The notes under the pieces: generated by a model
What the model was told of the DNA's origin: nothing
Databases searched by the model: none
The model's input: only the letters and a program-made list of their open reading frames with translations
Assembly: GCA_028868375.1 (NCBI GenBank)
Contig: JAGWUP010000003.1
Span: 124,001-188,000, forward strand
Source: Elusimicrobiota bacterium
GTDB taxonomy: Bacteria > Elusimicrobiota > Elusimicrobia > UBA1565 > UBA9628
DNA length: 64,000 nt
Reading direction: 5' to 3'
Shown: positions 10,929 through 18,978 of the stretch, piece after piece
Position numbering within the stretch: position 1 is the first letter of the stretch
Layout: the number at the start of each line of letters is the position of its first letter
Made by a program: the position numbers and the translations under genes

Positions 10929-12104
10929 GTGGCCTGGCTGCTGTCCGGCGCGACCGTGCTGGCCCGCCTAAGCGGAGCTTTCACCATCCTCTTTAGCCTG
11001 CTCGCGGCCCTAGCGGCCTCCCGCTTGCTGCGCCGCCGCCATCCGGCCTGGCGGCAGGCCCCCCCGGTGACGATCATCAAGCCCCTCAAGGGCCTGGATC
11101 GCGGGCTCTACGAGAACCTGCGCGGCTTCTGCCGGCTCGACTACCCCAGTTATCAGCTCTTGTTCACGCTGGCCAGCCCCGACGATCCCGCGCTTGCCCT
11201 GCTCAAGCGCTTGCGCGCGGAATTCCCAGATCTCGACATGGAGGTCGTCGTCTCCGGCAAGCTCATCGGCTTCAACCCCAAGGTCAACAACGCCTCCAAC
11301 GCCGCGCCCTTCGTCAAGCACGACCTAATCCTCCTGTCGGACTCCGACGTCCGCGTGCGCGAGGACTTCCTGCGCCGCATGACCGCGCCGCTAGGCGACC
11401 CCGGCGTCGGCCTGGTCACCGCCTTCTACCGCGCGGGGCCAGCCGCGGGCTTCTGGAGCCGCCTGGAGTCGCTTTCCGTCAACGCGCAGTTCCTCCCGCA
11501 GGCCCTGGTCGCGGCGGCCTTCGGGATGCGCTTCGCCATGGGCGCCGCGATGCTGGTGCGCCGCGAGGCCTTCGAGAGGGCCGGCGGATTCCAAGGCATG
11601 GCCAACCACTTGGCGGACGACTTCATCCTCGGGGAGGGTGTTAAGTCCGCCGGCTATCGCATCGCCCTGGCCGATTGCGTCGTCGAGTCGATGCCGGACG
11701 GCGGCGGAGCCCTGGAATGCCTCGGCCACCAGGCGCGTTGGGCGCGGACCATCCGGCTCTGCAATCCGGAGGGCTACCTGGGCTCGATGCCGCTCCACGG
11801 TTTTTCCTGGCTGACCGCGAAGCTCCTGATGATCGGCTTCGATCCCTGGAGCGCAGCGCTGGCCCTGGGCGTGCTCCTGGCCAAGGCCGCCTCCGGAGCC
11901 TTCATCGCGCGCTTGTGCGAGAGCGCCCCCGATTCCGCCCTCCTCTTGCCGTTGAGCGAGTGGCTTTCCTGCGGGGCCTGGCTGTTCGGCTTCCGCTCCA
12001 CGAAAGTGCTCTGGCGCGGGCAGCTCTACGAGGTCGAGCCGCGCGGACGGCTCGTCCCGGCGCGAGAGCCCGCCCGGCTGGCGGAGCCCATTGCCGCGCC
12101 CTGA
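10929..12104 (+). CDS. hpnI: Hopanoid glycosyltransferase HpnI
   Basis: Membrane GT-A glycosyltransferase of the ceramide-glucosyltransferase-like family (GT21 type), about 391 residues. HpnI attaches N-acetylglucosamine to bacteriohopanetetrol. Visible features are an N-terminal membrane helix, VTIIKPLKGLDRGLYENL, the DSDVRVREDFL aspartates, ADDFILGEGVKSAGY, a QARWARTIR segment equivalent to the (Q/R)XXRW motif, and C-terminal membrane helices. It starts with GTG at 10929, just after the hpnJ stop. The product is the substrate for HpnK deacetylation and then HpnJ, both encoded here. Confidence 0.92.
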   Translation: MAWLLSGATVLARLSGAFTILFSLLAALAASRLLRRRHPAWRQAPPVTIIKPLKGLDRGLYENLRGFCRLDYPSYQLLFTLASPDDPALALLKRLRAEFPDLDMEVVVSGKLIGFNPKVNNASNAAPFVKHDLILLSDSDVRVREDFLRRMTAPLGDPGVGLVTAFYRAGPAAGFWSRLESLSVNAQFLPQALVAAAFGMRFAMGAAMLVRREAFERAGGFQGMANHLADDFILGEGVKSAGYRIALADCVVESMPDGGGALECLGHQARWARTIRLCNPEGYLGSMPLHGFSWLTAKLLMIGFDPWSAALALGVLLAKAASGAFIARLCESAPDSALLLPLSEWLSCGAWLFGFRSTKVLWRGQLYEVEPRGRLVPAREPARLAEPIAAP

Positions 12105-12113
12105 GCGCAAGCC

Positions 12114-13136
12114 ATGAAGACGCTGGAGCGCTTGATCCTGCTTGCCGGCGTCGCCACCATCCTCCTCTTGCTGTGGCATTTTAATCCGCGGCAGGTCTGG
12201 GGCATGGTCTCCCGGGTCGGGATCTGGGGGCTGTTGGCGATCCTCTCCTTTCAGATCTGCGACCATACCCTCAACGCCCTGGGCTGGCGCATGGCCTTTC
12301 CGCGCGAGGACGCCCGCGGAGTGCCGCTTTGGCTGCTGATCAAGGGCCGCCTGGCCGGAGACGGGGTCAACTACCTCACCCCCAGCGGGCAGATCGTCGG
12401 GGAGCTGGTGCGGCCGGGAATGCTGGGCAAGACGGCCAGCGAGCACGCCAAGAACAGCAGCGTCGTCATCGCGAAGCTCGCCCAGACCATGGGGCAGGCC
12501 TTGTTCATCCTCCTGGGGCTGCTCTTCGTGCTGCAAGGCAAGCTGGACTTTCTCAAGGGCCGCGAACGGGACGCCGCCCTGGCCGTGGGGCTGGCTCTTT
12601 TTTGCCTGGTGGGCGCGGGGCTGTGGTGCCTGGCTTGCGAGAAAACCCCCCGCTGGCTTGCGCGTTTCCGCAAGCTCGAGGGGCTGCGCTCGCAGTCCCG
12701 CTCCTACCTACGCGAGCATCCCGGGCGCTACCTCGCTTCCGTGCTCTTTTTCATGGCCGGCTACGGCTGGGGCGGCTTGGAAACGCTTTTGATCTGCCAT
12801 TTCATGCGCGTCTCCGTCGGCGTCGTCACCGCCTTCGCCATGGAGATACTCTCCAATCTCGTCGACGCGGTCATGTTCATGGTGCCGGCCAAGATGGGCA
12901 CGCAGGAGGCGGGCAAGACGGCGATCTTTCGCGGCTTCGGCTATCCCGGCTCTGTCGGCCTGGCCTTCGGCCTGATCCGGCATCTGCGAGAGTTCGCCTG
13001 GGCGAGCGCCGGTTTCTCGCTCTACGCCGCCAATCGCCGCGCCGGCAAGGACTCCTCAATATCCAGTCTTCTGCCGCAGGACGACGCCGCGCTGCCGCAG
13101 CGCCTCCCGGACCCTGGGACTGAGCAGGCTGCGTAG
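12114..13136 (+). CDS. hpnL: Hopanoid-associated membrane protein HpnL
   Basis: Polytopic inner-membrane protein of 340 residues in the lysylphosphatidylglycerol-synthase transmembrane (UPF0104-like) superfamily. Its place after hpnJ and hpnI and motifs such as RLAGDGVNYLTPSGQIVGELVRP and the C-terminal VDAVMFMVPAKMGTQEAGK match HpnL. The molecular role is not firmly known; a part in hopanoid transport or modification is only inferred from context. The last 81 bp overlap the antisense 3' end of hpnK. Confidence 0.88.
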   Translation: MKTLERLILLAGVATILLLLWHFNPRQVWGMVSRVGIWGLLAILSFQICDHTLNALGWRMAFPREDARGVPLWLLIKGRLAGDGVNYLTPSGQIVGELVRPGMLGKTASEHAKNSSVVIAKLAQTMGQALFILLGLLFVLQGKLDFLKGRERDAALAVGLALFCLVGAGLWCLACEKTPRWLARFRKLEGLRSQSRSYLREHPGRYLASVLFFMAGYGWGGLETLLICHFMRVSVGVVTAFAMEILSNLVDAVMFMVPAKMGTQEAGKTAIFRGFGYPGSVGLAFGLIRHLREFAWASAGFSLYAANRRAGKDSSISSLLPQDDAALPQRLPDPGTEQAA

Positions 13137-13847
13137 CTCGGTCAGGGTGTGGTGGGTGGGCGTAGGAACATCCTCGACCTCGCTGCCTGAGCGGGCGCTG
13201 GGGTGCAGATAGATTTCGGTTTCTCCTGGAGGCAGTCGTTCGATAAGCCAGAGGAGATAGTCCTCCGTCATAGTGCCGGAGCGCAGCAGGCCGAAGGTCC
13301 GCTCCGGCACCTCCACGTTGCCGCGGCGCGGCCGCAGCCCGGCTCGCAGCGTCCCGAAGGCGGCGGCCAGGCCCGAGCGCGAGAGCGCGTGGTCGCGGCG
13401 GTAGCCCAAGCAAGCGGAAAGCTCGCCTCCCGGCAGGCGCAGGCGCGGCACGCCCCGCCGCTCGCAGGATCGGCGCAGCAGCGGGAAAATCACCGGATGG
13501 ACGTGGATGTTGAAATGGCCGTCCGCGTGCGTCGGAGAAATTCCCAGGGCGCCCAACTTGTCGAACTGGCGCTCGATCTCCGGCTTGATGCGCGCTCGAT
13601 CGGAGGGCGAGAAAAAATAACGCATCCCCCAAAGTCCGGGATGGTCCCCGCAAAGCTCCAGGTGCAGGCCCACCCCCAGCCCGGGATTTTCCCGCGCCAG
13701 CCGCGCGGCTTCTTCGGCCCCGGGGCGGTCGACCATGAGGCTGGCGTAGCGCAGCACTCCCTCCCGGTAGGCACGGATGACGGCTTCGTTGACCGCGGAA
13801 TCGTAGCCGAAGTCGTCTGCGGTGACGATCAAGGAGCGCGTCGTCAC
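13056..13847 (-). CDS. hpnK: Hopanoid-associated YdjC-type deacetylase HpnK
   Basis: A 263-residue YdjC/ChbG-like carbohydrate deacetylase. Metal ligands are visible in TADDFG (residues 10-15) and in PTHADGHFNIHVHP; GLHLELCG is also typical. HpnK removes the acetyl group from BHT-N-acetylglucosamine made by HpnI. The start is GTG at 13847 (MTTRSLIVTADDFG), overlapping the TGA of the last minor pilin as GTGA. Thus hpnK is the last cistron of the pilus operon rather than part of the convergent hpnJIL unit, and the two hopanoid transcripts overlap tail to tail by 81 bp. Confidence 0.92.
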   Translation of the reverse strand: MTTRSLIVTADDFGYDSAVNEAVIRAYREGVLRYASLMVDRPGAEEAARLARENPGLGVGLHLELCGDHPGLWGMRYFFSPSDRARIKPEIERQFDKLGALGISPTHADGHFNIHVHPVIFPLLRRSCERRGVPRLRLPGGELSACLGYRRDHALSRSGLAAAFGTLRAGLRPRRGNVEVPERTFGLLRSGTMTEDYLLWLIERLPPGETEIYLHPSARSGSEVEDVPTPTHHTLTELRSLLSPRVREALRQRGVVLRQKTGY

Positions 13848-14221
13848 GGGCAGGCGCCGCTCTTATAGGGAGCCGTGCAGACGTCTATTTGGCAGGCGCT
13901 TCCCACCGGGTGGGCGTAGACGCGCGGACTGCCGGAATTGGACGTCAGCACGCAGCCGCAGACGCCGGGATTAGCCGAGCCGGAGAAGCCGCTGATGGGA
14001 GAGCAGACCTTGCCGGAGCCGCCCGAAGCGGCGTTCCAGTCCTGCAAGGCGTTGCTCAACCCGCCGAAATCCTGGAGCTTCTGCCGGGAGCCGTCGATGG
14101 CGCGCTGGGAGGCCGTGTAGCGCAACAGCAGCATCTGGGCCAAGCCGACCGCGATCAGCGCGATGATCAGGGCCGTGACCAGCACGTACACGAGGATGAA
14201 GCCGCCTTGGCGAGATTTCAT
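13844..14221 (-). CDS. Minor pilin-like protein without Glu5 (PilX-like)
   Basis: A 125-residue protein with a short basic leader ending in Gly-Gly, then FILVYVLVTALIIALIAVG, a pilin-like N-terminal helix. Position 5 of the predicted mature protein is Tyr rather than the Glu conserved in most pilins; such loss is known for some tip minor pilins (PilX/GspK type). The C-terminal half is small and Cys-rich (CSPI, CGCVL, CQIDVC, GACP), suggesting disulfides outside the cell. ATG 14221 overlaps the preceding stop (TGATG) and its own stop overlaps the hpnK start. Confidence 0.7.
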   Translation of the reverse strand: MKSRQGGFILVYVLVTALIIALIAVGLAQMLLLRYTASQRAIDGSRQKLQDFGGLSNALQDWNAASGGSGKVCSPISGFSGSANPGVCGCVLTSNSGSPRVYAHPVGSACQIDVCTAPYKSGACP

Positions 14222-14928
14222 CAGTCCATGGTGTCGGTATAGGATTTGCTCATGCCGACGCGCAGGTTGTATTTGTAGGAGACGGGAGTCGTCTGCAGCG
14301 GTCCGGTTCCGGCTCCGGAGACCGTGGGGGTGCCCACTCCGATGATGAAGTGCAGCGCCGCGCCCGAGACGCCGTCATCGCGCTCGAAATAGTAATTGTA
14401 ACCATCCATTCGATAGAAACCAGGCTTTCCATAGACGACGACCTCCCCGCCCGCCCCGCAGCTCGGCGCGGGTATGGCCCTGGTCGTCGAACACTGAGAA
14501 TAGCGCATTAATTCCGGGCCCGCCGCCGCGTTGGCCACGCAATAATAAAAGCATTTCACGTTGCCGGAGCCGCTTTGGCAATCCGTCTCGTTGGGGGCGT
14601 TATCGTCGATGCGCTGCCCTCCCGCCGCCGGATCGCCCAGCACGCTCCAATTCGTGCAGGCCGCCAGGACGTCGCCGCGGTTGGAATGTCCCGTCGCCGC
14701 GCAACGGCTGCCGGGGCACTCCAGATCGGTGGCGTCGGCCAAGTCTTTCTTTAAGCGCTGCACGGCGTAAACTGCTCCTCCCGTGCCGCTGCCCTGCTCG
14801 ATGGAGTCCATCTGGAACTTGACCATGGAGGTCGCCAGCATCATGACCCCCACCAAGACCAGGGAAGAAAGGGCGAGGGCGACGAGCAGCTCCAACAAGG
14901 AGAAGCCGCAGCGCCCGCGCAAGTTCAT
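14221..14928 (-). CDS. Minor prepilin, PilW/GspJ-like
   Basis: A 235-residue prepilin. Cleavage motif CGFSLLELLVALALS gives the processed N-terminus Phe with Glu at mature position 5. The C-terminal domain is large with several Cys pairs and many Gly/Ser/Ala residues, typical of PilW/GspJ-type minor pilins. ATG 14928 overlaps the preceding stop (ATGA), so this start is preferred over an upstream TTG. It belongs to a run of four pilin genes and probably sits in the priming complex of the pilus. Confidence 0.78.
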   Translation of the reverse strand: MNLRGRCGFSLLELLVALALSSLVLVGVMMLATSMVKFQMDSIEQGSGTGGAVYAVQRLKKDLADATDLECPGSRCAATGHSNRGDVLAACTNWSVLGDPAAGGQRIDDNAPNETDCQSGSGNVKCFYYCVANAAAGPELMRYSQCSTTRAIPAPSCGAGGEVVVYGKPGFYRMDGYNYYFERDDGVSGAALHFIIGVGTPTVSGAGTGPLQTTPVSYKYNLRVGMSKSYTDTMD

Positions 14929-15455
14929 GGCTCGCTCCAATAAGTGAAGACCTGGACCAAGGGGGCGCTGGAGCCGGCGGGATAGGAGACTGTGTAATAG
15001 ATGTAGCCGTTATAGGGCGAGGCGCGCAGTTTCGCGGGCATGAAGCACTCGCTCTGCGCAGCCCCCGCCTGGCAGACCAGCGCGTGGCAGCCGGCCGCCA
15101 GGGCATAGCGCGGAGCGGGGCCGTAAATCGTCGTCGAGGAATCGGCGGCGGAGGCGGGCCCGGAGCAGTTATGGTCCACCTGGTTGGCGGTGGAAATATA
15201 CCAGGTGGCGGCGCCGGAGCCCGGCGAGGGGCCGTTGATTCCAAAAGCGGAAGCAGCCCCGGAATAATCCCCGCTGACATAGCCTTTGAGCGCGTCGCTT
15301 AAGGCCTGCGCCGCACCGTTCGCCAGCATCTTGCGCTCGGCCTTGCCGCCGCCCTGGCGGCTGGAGAGGGCCACGCTGAAGATGGCGCTGACCATCACGG
15401 CCGTCAGCAGGATCGAGACGACGACCTCGACCAGGGTATAGCCTCTAGCCTCCAT
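14925..15455 (-). CDS. Minor prepilin, PilV/GspI-like
   Basis: A 176-residue prepilin with an extremely short leader: MEARG followed by YTLVEVVVSILLTAVMVSA, which gives mature Tyr1 and Glu5. The globular part contains several Cys and ends with PAGSSAPLVQVFTYW. It resembles PilV/GspI-type minor pilins in N-terminal form, size and gene position between the major pilin and PilW-like genes. The exact subclass cannot be fixed from sequence alone. Confidence 0.78.
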   Translation of the reverse strand: MEARGYTLVEVVVSILLTAVMVSAIFSVALSSRQGGGKAERKMLANGAAQALSDALKGYVSGDYSGAASAFGINGPSPGSGAATWYISTANQVDHNCSGPASAADSSTTIYGPAPRYALAAGCHALVCQAGAAQSECFMPAKLRASPYNGYIYYTVSYPAGSSAPLVQVFTYWSEP

Positions 15456-15458
15456 GGC

Positions 15459-15965
15459 CTATTGCGTGGGCGAGGGAGGGGCGTCGCCGCCGCAAGCGAC
15501 CGCCGCCCCCCCCATCGTGCAGGTGATGGCGCCGTTTGCGTCCACGTTGTAGCCCCACTGGGTGTAGGGATAGCTCGAGGCGCCAGCGGGGCCGGAGGTG
15601 CGCCGGCGGGCGCAAGCCACGATGCCGGAGCCGCAGGACCCTGGCCCTTCGGAGACGACGTAGGGCTTCTGGTCGTAGTCGGAGGCGGCGAGGTACTTGC
15701 AGTTGACCAGGTCGCAAGCGTTGCCGTTGCCCGCGCAGGAGGCGCTGCCGCAAGAGCTGGTCAGCAGCCCCGAGACATAGGCTCCGTTGTGATCGAGGGC
15801 ATACATCCGGTTGGTCGTGGCCACCATGTTGACCAGGGCGGCCGCGTCGTCCGCCTTGCTGTCCTCCATCGACCTGAGGTAATTGGGGATGGCGAAAGCG
15901 GCGAGAATGCCGATGATCAGGATGACCACCAAGAGCTCCATGAGCGTGAAGCCTTTGGCTTTCAA
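15459..15965 (-). CDS. Major type IV pilin / pseudopilin
   Basis: A 168-residue class III-signal prepilin: leader MKAKG, cleavage before FTLMELLVVILIIGILAAFA, with Glu5 present, followed by IPNYLRSMEDSKADDAA. It is the most canonical pilin here and directly follows pilC, so it is the best candidate for the major subunit, though pilin and type II pseudopilin cannot be separated from sequence alone. The soluble domain has several Cys and ends in a Pro/Ser-rich tail. The start codon is TTG at 15965, overlapping the pilC stop as TTGA; no ATG is available near the leader. Confidence 0.85.
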   Translation of the reverse strand: MKAKGFTLMELLVVILIIGILAAFAIPNYLRSMEDSKADDAAALVNMVATTNRMYALDHNGAYVSGLLTSSCGSASCAGNGNACDLVNCKYLAASDYDQKPYVVSEGPGSCGSGIVACARRRTSGPAGASSYPYTQWGYNVDANGAITCTMGGAAVACGGDAPPSPTQ

Positions 15966-17182
15966 TGGGCCCCCATCGTCGACAATTTGAAGATCGGCAA
16001 GAATACCGCCAGGACGATCACTCCGACCAAGCCTCCGATGCCGACCACCAGGATGGGATCGATGATGGCGGTGAAGCGCCGGGTGAACTGGTCGATTTGC
16101 TCCCGGTAGAATACGGAGAGGGTGGCGAGCATGTCCGGCAGCCTGCCGGATTCCTCTCCCATGAACATCATCTCCGTGACCAACGGCGGCAATTGCCCCG
16201 CCCTGCGGAAGGCCGCGGAAATCGACTTGCCCCCGGCCACGTCGTCGCGCACTTGGCGCAGCATCGCCGCGAAGAGGATGTTCCCGCCGAAGACCCCTTC
16301 CAGCACGGCGATGGCGTTGAGGATGCTGACCCCGGACTCGATCAAAGTCGAGAGAGTCGTCAGCAAACGCTCGATCATGACGTTATGGATGAATTCGCCG
16401 AAGAAGGGAACGGCGAAGATCAGCCTCCATTTCGCGGTCTTGCCGGCGTCCGTGGAGGCGTAGGCTTCCCAAGCGATCCAGGCCGCCGCCCCCGCGAAGA
16501 CCAAGGCCCAGAGATGATGGACCACGAGATTGGAGACCCCGATGATAAGGATCGTCAGCGGCGGAAGCTTGACCCGGAAGCTCTTGAAGATGCCGGAAAA
16601 GACGGGAACGATCTTGATGATGAAGAAAGCCAGCACGCCCAGCGACATGCAGGCCAGCACCGAGGGATACGCCAGGGCGGTCACGACCTTGCCGGTCAGC
16701 TCGGCTTGGGCCGCCAAGTAGGCGCCGATCTGCTTGAGGACCTTGGGCAACTGCCCCCCCAGCTCGCCCGCCTGCACCAGGGAGACCCAAAGGGTGTTGA
16801 AGACCTTGGGATGCCGCTCCAGGGCCTTGTAGAGGGCCGTGCCGCTGGCCACGTCCTTGGTCACCTGGGCGAGGGCGTCATGGAGGCCCTTGGAGCTGGA
16901 ATGCTCACCCAGCAGGGAGAGGGCCCGCACCAGCGGCACGCCGCCGTTCAGCAGGGTCGACAACTGCTCGGCGAAGAAGACCAGGTCCCTGGTGCCGACC
17001 CCCCGACCGCCCAATGCCTTGCCCAAAGCGCTCGCCGGCGCGGACTTTTCCGCGTTCAACGCCAGGATGAAGTAGCCCTTTCCCTGAAGAGCCTCTATCG
17101 CCTCGTTCTCGTCATTGGCCTCGAAAACACCCGAGGCGGTCTCTCCCTTGGCGTCTTGAACGGTATAGGAATAGCGCGCCAT
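15962..17182 (-). CDS. pilC: Type IV pilus inner-membrane platform protein PilC / GspF
   Basis: A 406-residue platform protein with two homologous cytoplasmic four-helix domains. The first contains LVFFAEQLSTLLNGGVPLVRAL and the second IERLLTTLSTLIESGVSIL with FMGEESGRLPDML, alternating with three membrane segments. PilC couples ATPase rotation to pilin extraction. ATG 17182 overlaps the pilB stop (TGATG) and has GGAGG 4 bases upstream; a GTG one codon earlier is less likely. It is the second gene of the pilB-pilC-pilin operon. Confidence 0.93.
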   Translation of the reverse strand: MARYSYTVQDAKGETASGVFEANDENEAIEALQGKGYFILALNAEKSAPASALGKALGGRGVGTRDLVFFAEQLSTLLNGGVPLVRALSLLGEHSSSKGLHDALAQVTKDVASGTALYKALERHPKVFNTLWVSLVQAGELGGQLPKVLKQIGAYLAAQAELTGKVVTALAYPSVLACMSLGVLAFFIIKIVPVFSGIFKSFRVKLPPLTILIIGVSNLVVHHLWALVFAGAAAWIAWEAYASTDAGKTAKWRLIFAVPFFGEFIHNVMIERLLTTLSTLIESGVSILNAIAVLEGVFGGNILFAAMLRQVRDDVAGGKSISAAFRRAGQLPPLVTEMMFMGEESGRLPDMLATLSVFYREQIDQFTRRFTAIIDPILVVGIGGLVGVIVLAVFLPIFKLSTMGAH

Positions 17183-18933
17183 CACTCCTCCACCGTCACC
17201 GACAGGACTTCATCGGAGCTGGTCAGTCCGGCCAACACCTTTCGCCAAGCGCTGGCGCGCAGGCTCCACATCCCGCTGCGGGCCGCGATCTCGCGCAATT
17301 TCGCCAGGTCCCCGCCGTGCTTATAGATCGACTCCCGCATCTCCTGCGTCATGAGATAGACCTCATAGACCGCCCTCCTGCCCAAGTAGCCGGTGCGCGC
17401 GCAGCGCTCGCAGCCCTGCGGCTGGTAGAATGTGATGGCGGCGGCATCCGGGAACTTGTCGGCCAGCATCGACTCCTCCCGGCAGCGCTCAAGCTCCGCG
17501 CCCCCGGGCTTGTAGGGCTTTTTGCAGCCGGGGCAGAGCAGCCGCACCAGCCGCTGCGCGGCGACCAAGTGCAGGGAGTTGGCCAGCAGGAAGGGCTCGA
17601 TGCCCATGTCGATCAAGCGCACGACCGTGGAGATCGCGTCGTTGGTGTGCAAAGTCGAGAGCACCAGATGCCCGGTCAGCGCCGCGCGCAGGCAGGTCTG
17701 CGCGGTCTCCTGATCGCGCACCTCTCCGACGAGGATGACGTCCGGGTCCTGGCGCAGGAAGGAGCGCAGTGCGGCGGCGAAGGTCAAGCCGATGGAGGAG
17801 TGCACCTGGACCTGGTTGAGCCCCTCCATCTTGATCTCGACGGGATCCTCGATCGTCATGAAATTCATGTCCGCAGACTTGATGGTGTTGAGGACGGAGT
17901 AGAGGGTGGTCGTCTTTCCGGAGCCCGTGGGCCCGGTCAGGAAGATCAGCCCGTGCGGCCGGCGCGCCGCCTTGAGAAAGTCCTCCTTCTGCCGCGGCTC
18001 GAAGCCGATCTTGTCTATGTCCAATTCCACCGACCCCTTGTCGAGCACGCGCATCACCACCTTCTCTCCGAAGACCGTCGGGCAGATCGAGACGCGCAGG
18101 TCGATCGTGCGGTTCTGCACCCGAATGGAAAACTGCCCGTCCTGCGGCAGGCGGCGCTCGGCGATGTCGAGCTTGGACAGAATCTTGATGCGCGAGATCA
18201 GGGCGTTGAAGGCGGAGCGCTGCGGTGCGGGGCGCTCGTAGAGGACGCCGTCGATGCGAAAACGCAGCTGCACCGCCTCGTCGTAGCTTTCCAGGTGGAT
18301 GTCGGAGCAGCGCTCGGAGATCGCTTGCTTGAGGATGGCGTTGACCAGGGAAACGACGTTGGCCTGCTTGCCGGAAGGCGTATGATCGAGGTCCAGCACG
18401 CGCTCGGCCTCATCCGGGTTCTCCTCGCTCTCTCCCGCGCCCACGCCGGCCTTCTCCTGCATCCGCATCGTCTTGGCGATCGCCCCCCCGCCGGCGGAGT
18501 AAAGCTCGTCGATCGCGTTGAGGATCTGGCTCTTGGTGGCGATGAAGGCCTGGATGTCCTTCTGCGTCATCACCCGGAGATTGTCCTGCAGCAGCATGTC
18601 GTCCGGGGCGCTCATCGCCACCGCCAGGACGTTCTCTTCCAGGAAAAGAGGGACGATGAGATGCTCCCTTGCGAAGCTCTCGGGAACGATCCGCTCCAAA
18701 GCCTGCGAGCGCTCCACTCTGAGAATCTTGTTCTCGCGAGAGGCGTAGGGAACGTGCAGGTGCCTGGAGACGGCGACCGCTATGGCCTCCTCCGAGGCCA
18801 GTCCCAGTTTGACGACGGCGTCGGCGAGCGGCAAGCGGGACTGGGCCGCGGCGTTGGCGGCCTTATCCCTCTGCTCCTCGCTGAGCAACCCTGCCGTCAC
18901 GAGGATCTCACCCAGCTGCGGATTCCCCCTCAT
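17182..18933 (-). CDS. pilB: Type IV pilus extension ATPase PilB / GspE
   Basis: A 583-residue secretion ATPase. The N-terminal MshEN-like domain begins at once with GNPQLGEILVTAGLLSEEQ; the core has Walker A GPTGSGKTTTLYSVL, an Asp box after it, Walker B VILVGEVRDQETA, the His box TGHLVLSTLHTNDA and the zinc Cys pairs CPGC and CERC. I set the start at ATG 18933 rather than an in-frame TTG at 18969: the TTG is the -35 box of a promoter whose TATACT lies 8 bp before the ATG, and the family N-terminus begins exactly at the ATG. No PilT retraction ATPase is in the window. Confidence 0.94.
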   Translation of the reverse strand: MRGNPQLGEILVTAGLLSEEQRDKAANAAAQSRLPLADAVVKLGLASEEAIAVAVSRHLHVPYASRENKILRVERSQALERIVPESFAREHLIVPLFLEENVLAVAMSAPDDMLLQDNLRVMTQKDIQAFIATKSQILNAIDELYSAGGGAIAKTMRMQEKAGVGAGESEENPDEAERVLDLDHTPSGKQANVVSLVNAILKQAISERCSDIHLESYDEAVQLRFRIDGVLYERPAPQRSAFNALISRIKILSKLDIAERRLPQDGQFSIRVQNRTIDLRVSICPTVFGEKVVMRVLDKGSVELDIDKIGFEPRQKEDFLKAARRPHGLIFLTGPTGSGKTTTLYSVLNTIKSADMNFMTIEDPVEIKMEGLNQVQVHSSIGLTFAAALRSFLRQDPDVILVGEVRDQETAQTCLRAALTGHLVLSTLHTNDAISTVVRLIDMGIEPFLLANSLHLVAAQRLVRLLCPGCKKPYKPGGAELERCREESMLADKFPDAAAITFYQPQGCERCARTGYLGRRAVYEVYLMTQEMRESIYKHGGDLAKLREIAARSGMWSLRASAWRKVLAGLTSSDEVLSVTVEE

Positions 18934-18941
18934 GCGCTTGA

Positions 18942-18969
18942 AGTATACCTCCGGGCTCCGAGGTGTCAA
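18942..18969 (-). promoter_or_regulatory. Promoter of the pilB-pilC-pilin-hpnK operon
   Basis: TTGACA (18969-18964) and TATACT (18947-18942) with a 16-bp spacer. The start codon is 8 bp past the -10 box, so transcription should begin at or just before the ATG with no Shine-Dalgarno leader. The promoter sits in the 45-bp gap after the secretin gene, so pilB to hpnK can be expressed apart from the upstream pilMNOPQ block. Confidence 0.7.
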
Positions 18970-18978
18970 GCCCGCCGC

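Noticed and set aside
18934-18969. TTG start for pilB at 18969.
   Set aside because: The TTG is the -35 box of a TTGACA-16-TATACT promoter and the family N-terminus begins at ATG 18933.
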